This document shows positions 1 to 11,336 of a DNA stretch of 64,000 nucleotides, in pieces; position 1 is the stretch's first letter, and each line of letters opens with the position of its first letter. The DNA lies in assembly GCA_905183005.1 (NCBI GenBank), contig CAJJDO010000013.1, positions 732,641 to 796,640 on the forward strand, in the 5' to 3' direction. A program made the position numbers and the translations under genes. The notes beneath the pieces were generated by a model. It did no database searches. It was not told the DNA's origin and saw only the letters and a program-made list of their open reading frames with translations. Origin of the DNA: Paramecium pentaurelia (Eukaryota > Ciliophora > Oligohymenophorea > Peniculida > Parameciidae).

Positions 1-179
1 TTTCGAAGCATCTATTCAAAAATACCTTTAGTTTATTTTTTGTCAATTTGTTTAATTGCCACTAGTTTCTTAGTCTTTTCATGATATCCTTTATAAACAT
101 GACTGAATTAACCAACTCCAACTTTGCATTCTTCAGATAATATATAAACATATTCTCCTATTACTTTTTCGTTAAGCAT
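1..179 (-). CDS. protein kinase, N-terminal fragment
   Basis: The first 59 codons of a protein kinase are present; the rest lies beyond the window edge. Read on the minus strand from the ATG at 177-179, the protein starts MLNEKVIGEYVY, then shows a glycine-loop-like GVGQFSHVYKG and the beta-3 lysine in VAIKQIDKK. The glycine loop is degenerate (GVGQFSHV rather than GxGxxGxV), which is seen in the ULK/ATG1-like kinases that are abundant in ciliates. TAA and TAG codons are read as Gln. The start codon lies only 23 bp from the divergent start of the next gene, so the two must share an extremely short promoter. The subfamily cannot be fixed without the catalytic loop. Confidence 0.8.
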
Positions 180-202
180 ATTAAATTTAAAATAATTTAA
201 CA

Positions 203-1179
203 ATGGATGAATATATAACAGTAACAATCGCTTATACTCTCAATAGTCGAATCGCGATTTGATCAAAGCTATAGATTGTATTCCAGTACCAGATATTACA
301 GTATCTTCGCTATCTTAATAATCAGCAAGATTGACCAAAAAAGAGAATTCCCTTACTAAGGAATAAGTCATGAAAATCTTGAAAAAGACCTAACCTTAAG
401 AATAAACTGCTATCTAACCTAGAGCAAATTTATACTTGAATGCTTTCAATTAATATGATCCTCAGGAAATGTTTAATAAAGAAAAGATTAATAAGCATAC
501 TTAATAAAAGAATCTACTTGATTAAATTTCCTAGTTATAATAATAAGTTGATTATTAAAGAAGGGAAATAGAATCTTAAATAAATCAAATAGCATTATTA
601 AATAAACAGACTAATCATTTAACAAATGAAATTTAAGAAAAGAATATCTAATTATAAATGAATGCTTAAACTATTTAATAGTTGCATACAATTAATGTTC
701 AATAACAATAGATTATAGAAAATATATCACTTGAAAATGAATATAAAAAAAAATTCAATAAACTATGTCATTAAAAAGAGTCTGAATCTATTACTGAATT
801 AAAATCCAAAATATAAAATCTTGAATCTGAAATTAATAAAACAAGAGCCACATTCACTTTATTTTCACCAAAGAATGAAACATTTTAATCAGATTCATAA
901 TCTTATAAAAATAAAACATTTGATCCTGAATTATTAAGTGAAGATGAAACATTGACTATATTATTAAGTTTACTTAATAGAGTTTCAAAAAGTTTTAGGA
1001 TGACTGCAATCTTACAAAAAAATGCAGATTTTAAAAAATTAATCAAATTTAAAAGAAATTAACCAAGTGTTAATCGATTATCTATAGTCTAAAATAATAA
1101 ATCTTTAGAGCGTCAGTCATCCTGTAATTAAGAGTATTTCAATAAATTGATAAAAAATTAAGGAATAAAATTTTATTGA
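203..1179 (+). CDS. coiled-coil protein of unknown function
   Basis: A 316-residue protein after removal of one intron at 221-246 (26 nt, GTA...TAG) right after codon 6; without it the frame hits TGA at once. The middle third is rich in Gln, Glu, Asn and Lys in heptad-like spacing (from QISQLQQQVDYQ through SKIQNLESEINK), so it should form a coiled coil. The last 100 residues are less repetitive and contain a predicted helical stretch (ETLTILLSLLNRVSKSF). No enzymatic motif is visible. It is divergent to the kinase fragment with 23 bp between start codons. I do not recognise a family; cytoskeletal or basal-body association would be a guess. Confidence 0.8.
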
Positions 1180-1374
1180 TTATTAAATTCATGTTAATTT
1201 ATTATCAAATATTATTTTATCATTATTCTATCAAAGAGATTTAATTTGTATCTAAAAATTATAATTAATTCATATATTTATGTAAATAATTATTATTTTT
1301 ATTTACTATCTTTAGTAACGAAAATATTATAATAAATAATATTAACGATTTAAGTATATATATATATATTTCAT

Positions 1375-1429
1375 TTTTTAAAATAGTTACCTCTACTTGT
1401 TATACAAGTTTGAGGTTCTATTTTAAAAA
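1375..1429. repeat. imperfect inverted repeat (hairpin) just upstream of an ORF
   Basis: Two arms of about 26 nt face each other around a TAT centre. Paired blocks are TTTTT/AAAAA, AAAATAG/CTATTTT, ACCTC/GAGGT and ACTTGT/ACAAGT, separated by one- or two-base mismatches. The right arm ends on the A of the ATG at 1429-1431. In RNA it would fold into a long hairpin ending at the start codon of the small gene that follows. It is not a simple AT-run effect because the CCTC/GAGG and ACTTG/CAAGT blocks pair as well. Confidence 0.7.
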
Positions 1430-1764
1430 TGGATTAAGTCATCTTAATAGGAGATGTTTATATACGCAAATTCTCTTTATTATTTGATTTACAATGGTTG
1501 CATTATGTCAAACAAATGTTTTCAAACGAACAAGTATTATTGAATAAATTAGCATAAAGTCTAGATTTTTGTGGTGTTTTAGGTGAAGTATCAATTTTAG
1601 GTACTAAACTTCTATCTAGTTAACTATTTTATAAAGGAGATATAGATCTTCTTAATTTACTAATGTTAACATTTTAATCTGTGATTATTGGTTAAATGTG
1701 TTTTTTTGTTTTAATGCATTAAATGATTTTCTAATTGTTCAAATATTTAAGAGATAATAATTGA
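1429..1764 (+). CDS. small hydrophobic protein of unknown function
   Basis: An intronless 111-residue ORF in the ciliate code, ATG to TGA. It begins MDQVILIGDVYIRKFSLL and is rich in Leu, Phe and Gln. Two stretches are hydrophobic enough to be membrane segments (around residues 48-60 and 80-100, the latter including MCFFVLMHQMIF). Length and composition resemble small membrane proteins, but no family is recognised. A strong inverted repeat directly precedes the start. Because TGA is the only stop and the DNA is AT-rich, an ORF of this size can arise by chance, so confidence is moderate. Confidence 0.5.
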
Positions 1765-1915
1765 TCATCTAAATCATGCTTTAAATCGAAGTGTTTTTTT
1801 GTTCGTATCTATGACTTTTATTCAGGTGTTGTAGTTCTTAGTGATCCACTAAAAATCATTATCAGTTAATAAATTAATAATATACTTATAAGAATATATT
1901 AAAAATTCAAAATTT

Positions 1916-4900
1916 ATGTAATATAGGTCAAGCAAACCTCCTCAAACAGTCAAGAATTAAGTGGCATCGTTCTTTCCAAAATAAACGTTCTCTCCTACAA
2001 AGTCGCATATTGAACACTTTGTTTCTGAAAATCCAACTCCACATTATAAAAAATAATCACAACCTTATCCACCTAGATAACATTCATTTAATATATCAAG
2101 TGGAGAAAGCTTAGAATAAAATCACAAAAAAAAGTAGAATTCAAACTTTAGTCAAGAAAAGAAAGCTCAAAAATAACTCTTTAATATATTGTTTAATAAT
2201 CCAAAGCGTAATGAAAGTTTTTGTAAAGATATGTACATCTATATTATAATGATAGGAAGAAATAACCTAGATAAAGTTCAATTAATAATTAAATATAGAA
2301 TTAGTACTTTCCAAATAAGCAAAAACTATCTTAAACAATGCAAAAAAAGTAATCAAAAATAAATAACAGTATGGAGGGATAGTAGACAGTTGATTTGAGT
2401 TTTGAGAACATCTTAATCAAAGGTCTTTAAGATCATAGTGGATTTTAGAGTGATACAACTAAACCTTTAGATGATTATAATCCTAGAGCTATTAAATTCT
2501 TAGAAAAAGGCAAATAATTATTAAGAGAAAAGCAAATTGAAGAAGCTATTGAGTATTCTACCTATATAATTTTAGATAATTAAAAAAATGTTTAGAAAAT
2601 GATACCAGATTATTAGAAGGACATTACTTTTTAGGTATTGGTTATCTTGGTAAATAACTATATCCAAAAGCAATAACAGAATTTTAATATGTTATTTAAT
2701 AAGATGCTACACATAGAAAGAATATTTATTTATTATTAGCTATATGCCATAAAAAAATGAATGAATTGGATTAAGCAATTGCTATTCTAAACAAAGTCAT
2801 ATTAATGTTTCCTAGATATTATGATGCCTTTATTTATAGAGGTAAACTGTTTACAAAGTTAAATTAAATTGAAAAAGCAGAATCTGATTTTAATATGGCA
2901 ATTCAATTAAGTCCTCAAAAAGGATTAGGATATTTGGGAAAAGCTGATTGTTTAAGGATATAAAATTAATATAAAGAAGCTATTAAATGTTATTAAAAAG
3001 CTATAAATTGTGAATAAGCTGTTGGTAATGCTGCTTTATTGAAAAAAGCAATTACTCTTTATGAAAGCTAATAATATGATGAATGTGCAAAAGATTTAAG
3101 TAAACTTTTAGAAACTGAACCAACTAATTCTGAAGCTTACTATTTTAAAGGACTTTGTAGATTAAAAATAAGTATTTATTATATATATTTTAGAGAATCC
3201 TACTGAAGCTTTATTATGTTTTGAATAAGCTATCAAACATAATAATTCTAAAAAAGCTGTCACTAAATCATTATATGAAATTGCAAAAATGAAGATTGAA
3301 TAAAGAGATTTTTATGCTGCTTTTCATACATTAAATAGATCAGCACTTTTAGATACTGAAAAAAGTTACTTAGAAAAATTTAGATTATTTACTGAAGTAA
3401 TTTATTTATTAATTATTATAGGCTGTCATATATTTGATGAAGAGAAAATTTTAAGAGAGTTTAAACAATTTTCAAGAGATTTAAAATCATCATTAATTAA
3501 ATGATTTTCTTAAACCTTTATATTATGCTTATAGAGCTTATGGTCACTTTTGTTTGTCTAAACATTAAAAGGCTTTGGAGGATTATAAATATTTATTAGA
3601 AATTCAACCAGCTGAATCTAGTGTTCATTATAATAAATTCTTATGTGAAGGAATCTTAAAAATTTAAACTGGATAATTCAATTCTGGTATGGAATTCTTT
3701 TAAAAAGCCTAAAAGATTTTCTAAAAAAAAATGGAACCTTCTTTTTATTAAGGAGTAACATTAATAAATTAAGCCTTTAAAAAGAAAAGTGATTAATATA
3801 AAGATATAATTAAGGGATTAGAATTATTAGATAAAGCATAAAGTTTAAATGATTAAAATGCAAATGTATATTATGTTAGATCTATAGTGAAATGTTTTTT
3901 AGGATAAAGTAATGAAGCTTTGGCAGATATTGAATCTGCTATTCAAAAATCAGAAGATAATGTTGCTAAATATTTTTATTTTAGAGGAATGGTATATGGA
4001 ATTCTTAAATAATATCATCATTCTTTAAATGATTTTAGCATTTGTTTAACATTAGATGAAACATTTGCTGATGCTTATTTAAATAGAGCTAAATGTCATT
4101 TTTTAAGTGGAGATTCTAATTCTGCATTTCAAGATTTACAATAATGTATACATATATTATAAGATGATCCAAGAATGCATGTATGGGCTGGTAATTTTTT
4201 ATTTGCTAATGCTGCTATAGAGGATGCAATCAAAGCCTATTCTAATAATAAAGATTTCAAAAATAATCCTAAATTAATACAATTAAGATCAGAATGTTAT
4301 ATGGTTTTAAGTGATTTGCGTCTTTGTTAGGAAGATGTTAATAGACTTCATAAATTGACTAAAGATTAAACAGCTGAATTTGATAAGGATATTTTATAAG
4401 CATTGAGATTAGTCTTTAAAGATGATTAATAAATTTATTTTAATGAAGATAGTGAAAGTGAATAACATGAATTAAAAAATAATTTAAATAGAGCTGTAAA
4501 TAGTCTAACATAACTAGTTAGAGGAAAAGGTAGATTATTTTAGTAATTCCATGTTTTTATATTCCGAGGAGTATTCTTATTTCATTTAGAGAAATATGAA
4601 GAGGCATTGAAAGATTTCTAAATGGCAAAAAGTTAAAAGGAACTTTCAATAACAGAAAAACGATTAAGATAAAGAGAAAGTTAAAGTGATTTATTTAGTG
4701 ATGAAGATTATTTTGAACTTACTGAAGATGAGGAAGATGCAGATCTATTAGAAATTTTAGAAATAAAATTTAATGAATTAATTTGCTTAATAATTTTAAA
4801 ATAATTTAAAAAAGCAAAAGAGAAATGTAAATAATTGATTGAAAATATAAATGAAGCAAAATAAGAAGGTTTATAAATTCTTTTAATGCATATTGAATAA

Positions 4901-5378
4901 ATTTTATTAAAGGATTAACAACCTATTGATTATTAAAGAGTGATTTGTTTATATGATGAACCTAAAGAAAATATAATTTGTTTCTAAGTTCCTATTATAT
5001 TTGTTGATGGATTTAAGATTAGATTATCATTTAGTTTACCAAAGTTATCTCCTCCATCATTATCAATTGTATTTGATAAATAATTAATTTAAAATATTGG
5101 AGTAATTTATTAATATTCAATTTTTTTAGCCTTTGTCTGTTGAAAATAAACCTGAAGCTCCATGGATTAGAAGAGAATAGTCAGATGATATGATTATATT
5201 TACTGATAATGTTTAATTAATTGATGATATAAGATTAGAAACAGAAATAGAGGATGATAATAAACATTAAGCATAATCTTAAATGGTAGAAATTACTCAA
5301 ATAAAAAATAATTTAATGTTGGATAAGGAAATTGAAGAAAAATTATAAAGATTTTTCCAAAATAAATAACAAAAATGA
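1916..5378 (+). CDS. large tetratricopeptide-repeat (TPR) protein
   Basis: A 1,113-residue protein with five introns (2233-2255, 2553-2575, 3172-3193, 3397-3421, 5102-5129; 22-28 nt). The first 160 residues are Ser/Gln/Lys-rich and probably disordered. From about residue 160 to 850 there are many TPR units with the usual helix-turn-helix spacing, for example AIKFLEKGKQLLREKQ, YLGKADCLRIQNQYKEAI, YYFKGLCRLK and YFYFRGMVYGILKQYHHSL. An acidic stretch (ELTEDEEDADLLEIL) follows, then a C-terminal region. TPR arrays are protein-interaction scaffolds; in ciliates they are common in ciliary and trafficking factors, but nothing here fixes the partner. It ends 26 bp from the converging gene at 5405. 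Confidence 0.85.
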
Positions 5379-5404
5379 TGTTATACAATTAAATATTCTT
5401 ATCA

Positions 5405-5960
5405 TCACTATCTTTACAATTAAATTAATCTCTTTTAATAGTATTCAACTTCTTATTATAAAGCTAGACATTCTTAATCTCTTCCATTTAATATTGCTTT
5501 TAATTTTGAATTTTCAAGTAAAATTTATTATAATTGGCCATCTTAAAATTCACATTACTTTTAATATTATTATAATTAATTTTTAAGTTCTTATTTCTTT
5601 TATTTATAAGATTTCTTTTCCTTTTGTAATCCATTATAATTAAAATCTTTTTATGGTAACATTGAATTTAAGATTTTCTTTTCTTATTACCATTACTCTT
5701 TTTCTAAACAATATTAAGTTTTTAATTGAGTTAACTCTTGCTCTTAATTTAATTATTTATCTAAATTATTTTTTATCTAATTTCTTAAATCATTTAAAGA
5801 TTCTATAATCATAATATATTATAATACCTTTATATGCTTTTTTCTTATTTTTATATTTATTTATAAGGATGATATGTTAAGGTAAAAGTTATTAATCTTA
5901 CAATGTTTATTGATATTAAGTTTATTAGAATTGAGGATTGTGAATTTAACAATATTGCAT
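5405..5960 (-). CDS. small Gln/Lys-rich coiled-coil protein
   Basis: A 176-residue protein with one intron (5803-5827, 25 nt). Start ATG at 5958-5960. The N-terminal 30 residues are Gln-rich. The body is a charged helix that reads as a coiled coil: LNDLRNQIKNNLDKQL, LKTQYCLEKEQWQQEKK, ELKNQLQQYQKQCEF and QQEVEYYQKRLIQLQRQ at the C-terminus. It lies tail-to-tail with the TPR gene and is followed upstream by a second coiled-coil gene on the same strand 75 bp away. The function is unknown. Confidence 0.75.
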
Positions 5961-6035
5961 ATATAATTTTAATAATTATTCGTTAAATATTTTGGAAAAA
6001 ATAAACAATATGAATATATAATTTATAAAAAAATA

Positions 6036-7374
6036 TCATTTTTTAAATTAACAACTATCTAAACTTAAATTTAGTTTGTTATTGACTCTCTATTTTGGTG
6101 TATTAGAAAATATAGATTATTTCATTTATTTAGTTGTCTCCTATTCTTATAAAAAGGAATCCAACTAATTTGTCTTCTTTTATTATGTTTATTATTTTGA
6201 TGACGTAATTTATTAAGTTGCATAGTAATTATTATTATTATTATTAGAATTCTCTTCAATTTTATTGATACTCTTTTGTAATGCATAATATTTAATTAAT
6301 AATCTATCATACATAGTTCTACATTCCTATAATTATTATTCTTTGTTTTCTCTTTATTCTATTTCTTATCCTAATTCATGAAATGATTTTCTAAATAATT
6401 CTTATTATGTTTGATTAGTCAATTAGTCAATCAATTTTATCATCTTAATGTATAAAGGATGATTAGTTATAGATTTAATGTTGAGACAATCATTACTTTT
6501 TAGATTACTTATTGATTCAGGTAATTAGATCTATTATTTTAAATTTTAATTTTCATACTCCAATTCCATAACTCTATTTTAGTATTCTTTCATTTATTAC
6601 TATTAATGTGAATTCTATTGATAATATTAAATAAAATACAATCTGACTATTAATTCTATTTTATTCTTGTGAGATTTAATCTTAATTGATCATTTATTTC
6701 AATTATTCATTTTCATTCCTTAAATACTCACATTATTAACATTCTTATTTATGTTACTAAGAAATATATTAATATTATTATAATTTTTATTAAGTATCTC
6801 TTAATTCTTAATAAAGTGCTTACATTTTTTAATGAATAGATTGTTTATACTCTTAATCACTCTATTTAATAATAGTTAATTCTAATTAATATTGAACTAA
6901 TTTCTCTTTAAGTTATTAACATTCTTCTTATTTCAGACTTAATTATTATTCTGTTGTTCTAGCACTTATTTTTTGAGTTGTTTATTATTTTAATTACATT
7001 GAAACTCTTTACCATTTTTATTGAAATTACATACTTTATTCAGTTAGTAATTTAACTTTTTATTCAAGTTTTTGATTTTCCTAAATTTGATGATCTAATT
7101 TTTTTTGTAAAGTGATAAAATTATAATTTGCATTATTAAGCTATTCTTCATTTTTTTTCGTTGATTATAATTTTTAAATCAATTCATTATTAAGTCTTTC
7201 TACTTATTGCATTTTTATAAATGCTGTAACTAATTCTTCATCTTTTTCTAATATCTTATCACTATATTCATTGGTCAATTATTATATATGTTCTTATAAA
7301 TAATCAATTTATTCATGCAATTTTAATTTCTCTATCTCCATTATTTCAATTGCGTAATTTAAGTCTTTATACAT
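6036..7374 (-). CDS. long coiled-coil protein
   Basis: A 437-residue protein with one intron (6615-6639, 25 nt) that is needed to bypass a TGA. From residue 5 to about 250 it is a nearly continuous coiled coil (EIEKLKLHEQIDYLQEHI, LEQKVKLLTEQSMQFQQK, CQQLKEKLVQYQLELT). A second helical part includes IDQLTNQTQQELFRKSFHEL and MYDRLLIKYYALQKSINKI. The last 80 residues are Gln/Thr/Asn-rich with an SNTPKQ tail resembling CDK-type sites. It is divergent to the HP1-like gene with 74 bp between starts. A centrosomal, basal-body or golgin-like role is possible but not shown by the sequence. Confidence 0.8.
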
Positions 7375-7448
7375 TTATCTATTATTTTTTGTCTGTTATA
7401 TATAATTTATATATATAATCTATATATATATCTGTTATTAATTAATTT

Positions 7449-7904
7449 ATGCAAATTAAACATCCTGTTTTGGTTTTAAAAAAAAAAGTAAAGGAACGAA
7501 TAGAATATAAAATAAAATGGAATACAGGTTCGATTACTTATGAACCAATGGTTGAACTTACACCAGAAATGCTTCAAATAGTCAATTAATGGGAATTGAA
7601 TGAACATTAAAAAAAGAATGTTAAGTCCATTGAAAAGATTAATACAAAAACAACAAAAATTATTGAAGAACAATTAAAATACAGAATGGATATTGAAAAA
7701 CCAAAACCGACTCCCCATAAAGAGAGAAGTTCAGAAAAGGGTTATGTAAAATCTTTAAGAAAAAATGATGGAAAAATAGAATTTTGGATATATATACATG
7801 ATGAAGGTATAGAAAGATGGGTTACTTTGGAAGAAGTCAAAAATAGAATGCCAATAGCTTTATGTGATTATCTTTTATAAAAGGTTAAGTTTGGAGGTAA
7901 GTGA
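7449..7904 (+). CDS. HP1-like protein with chromo and chromoshadow-like domains
   Basis: An intronless 151-residue protein. Residues about 14-50 look like a degenerate chromodomain: IEYKIKW, then ITYEPMVEL, then a helix EMLQIVNQWE, matching the YLVKW...TWEP...L...I..F.E pattern. Residues about 95-148 look like a chromoshadow domain: GYVKSLRK, IEFWIYIHDEGIERWVTLEE, a RMPIALCDYLL helix and a final VKF. A basic linker (KPKPTPHKERSSEK) joins them. HP1 proteins bind methylated H3 through the chromodomain and dimerise through the shadow domain; the aromatic cage here is only partly visible. Ciliates use HP1-like proteins in heterochromatin and in developmental DNA elimination. A divergent chromo protein that does not bind methyl-lysine is the main alternative. 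Confidence 0.65.
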
Positions 7905-8280
7905 ATATCATATTTAAAAATGCATTTTAATAATTATCTATTTATAAAATTGTATCATTTTTCTAATTCATTTCTCAATTACCTCTATAAAATAATTAAA
8001 AAAAGAACTTTAATTTAGTTACATTTATTTCATTATATTTTCTAAATGAAAAACAAAACAATTCAAAACTTATAATCTTATATGATTTTAGTTTTAGATT
8101 TATACTATAATTCATTTGGATTTATGATTATGATAAATAAGAACCAATTATGAGTAATTTATATGATGGTTGTTTATATAAAATAAAATTATCAATCAAT
8201 AAGTTTCTGGCATGCAATATTTGCACACAATCGAGCAGCCATTAAAATTTTAAATTAAATTAAATCTTTTATACAAATAA

Positions 8281-8795
8281 ATGTCTTTGGTATTGGAAAA
8301 GGCTGATTCATTCAGACACATTATTCGTATATTGAATACAAACGTTGAAGGAAAATAAAGACTTGCTTATGGTATTAGAAGTATCAAGGGTATTGGAAGA
8401 AGATTTGCTATCTAAATTTGCAAGGTAATTAAACATATAATAGATAGGTCCTCCGTCTTGATCTTACAAAGAGAGCTGGTGAATTGACTGATGATGAAGC
8501 TCACAAAATCACAGAAGTCATCAAATCACCAGAAGCTTATAACATTCCAAGATGGTTTTTGAATAGATAAAGAGATTTCAAAGATGGCAAAAATTATTAA
8601 GTCACAACAAATGAATTGGAAACTAAATTAAGAGAAGATTTAGAAAGAATGAAGAAAATCAAGTATTTCAATTAAATTAAATTAAGGTGTAATCGTGGTT
8701 TGAGACATCATTGGGGATTAAGAGTTAGAGGACAACACACCAAAACAACTGGTAGAGGAGGATAAACACTCGGAGTTGAAAGAAAGAAGAAGTGA
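8281..8795 (+). CDS. RPS18: 40S ribosomal protein S18 (uS13)
   Basis: A 155-residue protein with two introns (8425-8447, 23 nt; 8663-8686, 24 nt). It starts MSLVLEKADSFRHIIRIL and contains GKQRLAYGIRSIKGIG (the helix-two-turn-helix region), YNIPRWFLNRQ and the highly conserved basic tail GLRHHWGLRVRGQHTKTT. Human RPS18 has 152 residues. The second intron is a multiple of three and has no in-frame TGA, but removing it restores the conserved MKKIK-CNRGLRHHW junction, so it is genuine. S13 sits at the head of the 40S subunit and contacts the P-site tRNA and the 60S subunit. Confidence 0.97.
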
Positions 8796-9298
8796 TTAAT
8801 AATTTATTAAAAGTACATTAAAAATAATAAATGGACAAATAACCATTATTGCCCAACTTTTAAATTACTCTTAATCATAAGTTGTTTTTAATACTTGATA
8901 AATTGTTGTTTAGATAGAAAAACTGTTAAACATCAATCTTCAAATAATGAATATATTATTTTACTTACAAGATAGACTTGATTCTTGATATAATTAAGAT
9001 ATATATATGGAAGAACCATGTTTAATAATTCTATATATTTGTTAATCAATATCCTTAAAATAGTCATATTTTATCGAAAGAAAATTAGATGAATTATATC
9101 ATTCTTATCATTAATTTATCTAAAATTCATTATAAATTTTATACAAATATTAAAAAATTAATATTTTTAAGGATAGTATTAAATGTTAAAGGTAAAATAT
9201 TACTAAAATTTATAACATTTATAAAAGTAAGCAGATAATTAACATATAAAAATAAAGATTAAAAATTACAAGGCAATATGATACAAATAATAATAAAA
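8796..9298. other. intergenic, no supported gene
   Basis: 503 bp of very AT-rich DNA between RPS18 and the end of the kinase gene. The plus strand contains a short ATG ORF at about 8833 (38 codons), and after its TGA the same frame stays open for about 100 codons, but composition gives no reason to call it coding. No RNA gene is visible. Confidence 0.5.
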
Positions 9299-11336
9299 TC
9301 AAGCACCATTTTTCATTATATTTTCAGATTAATGATGATTAACTTGCCTTGGTATTTATGCTATTATCCTATCAATTTAAAAGCCCTTTTAGAATGTAAA
9401 AATATCATATTAACATTTCCAAATCATCATAATTAACTCCTTACAATTTTTTAATCCTTCTAACATGAACAATAATTATTATGACTAAAACTAATGTATA
9501 TTTACTTCAGTATTTGTCGTCTCATCTGAAGATCTTTCTATTGTTGCTTAAGTTAAATTTAGTCCTAACTTATTTAGACTCAAATTTAAATAATGCAAGG
9601 CTATTTCATAAACAGTATTATTCTCATATAAACTATCATTACAAAAAGAACCTATAATCTGATCCTTCTAAAAATCTTATTATAAGTATTTAATTTACTA
9701 TTTTTTAAAGCTAATCTCAAGATTTTCTAGAAATGCTTCATATATTTTATTTAATATTCAGAAATTGCCTAACATATTCCAATAAATGATTCACTTTTTT
9801 TGTAGTTATCATAATCATAAAGTTAATTGAAATTCTCTACTCTATTTTCTTTATCCAAAATTTTAGATAATTGACTGATTTTTATGGCTATACATTTTCC
9901 TAAGACAAATAATATCTTATCTCTAACTTCTATTGTAAAAAATTTAGAATTGACTAAATATTAGGAAAACTTAAATAAATATCGACAATAGTTTATCTAA
10001 AATACAAGAATTTGATTATTAGTTTTAAATCCATCATTCTATTAAAGGATTTATTTAACAACAATATTATTAGTATTTTCAGCTTAAATATTTAAAGGAT
10101 GTTTAATGTTTTATTGTTGTAATTATATCTATTATTAACTAGTTGATCTTTAGGGCATCTCTTATTAAACAAAAAACTTTTTATTTCCTTCATCTAAATC
10201 ATTTTCAAGATTGCCTTAATCTTAATTATAATTTCTATTTAAATTTTAAGTTAAACTTCTTTTACTTTTCTTTACTTAAGAATTATTAATAAGTAAATTG
10301 ATTTTCTTTAATTGTGATAAACAATCATCTTATGAAAAACAATAAAAATGTTTTGATTAAATAATTTAATGTTCATACATATCTTTAACATTAAATCTTT
10401 CATGATCATTAATTTATAAGCATTTTTTAATAAAATCTTTTGATAATTCAGAAACAGATGGGGTTTAAGGTATAATTAATTATTTATTAAGAATATTAGA
10501 TAATAGAGCTGCTTCTGATTAAGCATTAAAAGGTGTTCTACCTAATTTAAATTTAATAAGGTTTTACCAAATAACATCTCAAAATATACTATTCCTACAG
10601 CCCATACATCACCTTTTTCAGAATAATCTTAATGTTTTAATGCTTATGGTGACATATATAGGGGAGTACCCACATTGATGTTTCTTTACTAAATTCTTGC
10701 TTACCAGATAGGAATTGCAAATCCAAAATCTGCTAATTTTGGTTCATTTCCTTTTAAAAGAATATTAGCTGGTTTAATATCTCTATGAATAAATCCTTTT
10801 AAGTTTATTTCATTTATTGCATTAACTAATGCTTATAAAATTCTAATAGCTTCTGGTTCCTTTAATTTTAAATTTTTTCTTAAGTATTTATCTAGATCTC
10901 CCTTCATAAATTATGATTATACCGAATCACAAAATTCTGTGATTATATAAGTGTTATTTGATGTTTAACATACATCAATAAGTTTGAGAATGCTCTAATG
11001 ATTGAATGATTTCAAAGCATTGATTTCATTTTTCAATAGTTGTTTATGTATTGATTGCTTCAACTTCTTCATGTCAATTACCTAAACAACAATATTTTCA
11101 TACTTTAACAGCAACATTCTCTAAAGTTCTTTCATCTCTTCCTTTATACACTCTACTACTAAATCCTTTACCTATTTCTTAGTCAATAGCATATGAATAA
11201 TGATCAATAATTTTTCTTTTTTCAATTCCACCTTTTCTTATAATACTTTGTGTTTCTTATATAATAACCCATATTTACATCTATGAGGATCTTAAGAATA
11301 AAGATATTAAGGCAAATAAGTGGAATTTTAAAACAT
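9299..11336 (-). CDS. ULK/ATG1-like serine/threonine kinase
   Basis: A 640-residue protein with five introns (11256-11278, 11082-11103, 10902-10922, 10542-10567, 9676-9698). The kinase domain occupies about residues 30-295: glycine loop GKGFSSRVYKG, VAVKVIDMKK, EFCDSGDLDKYL, catalytic HRDIKPANIL, DFGFA, GTPLYMSPQAL, GDVWAVGIVYFEMLFG. DFGFA and the PQAL of the P+1 region are typical of the ULK/ATG1 branch. The C-terminal half is Gln/Asn-rich followed by helices (FVLGKCIAIKISQLSKIL) resembling the EAT/MIT-type tails of ULKs. I chose the start at 11336, which uses a 23-nt first intron; a start at 11280 reading through that intron is also open. The 21-nt intron at 10902-10922 is in frame but its removal gives a normal kinase sequence. 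Confidence 0.88.

Noticed and set aside
5332..5586. 84-aa ORF on the plus strand
   Set aside because: It is a standard-code shadow opposite a minus-strand coiled-coil gene (5405-5960) and starts inside the end of the TPR gene.
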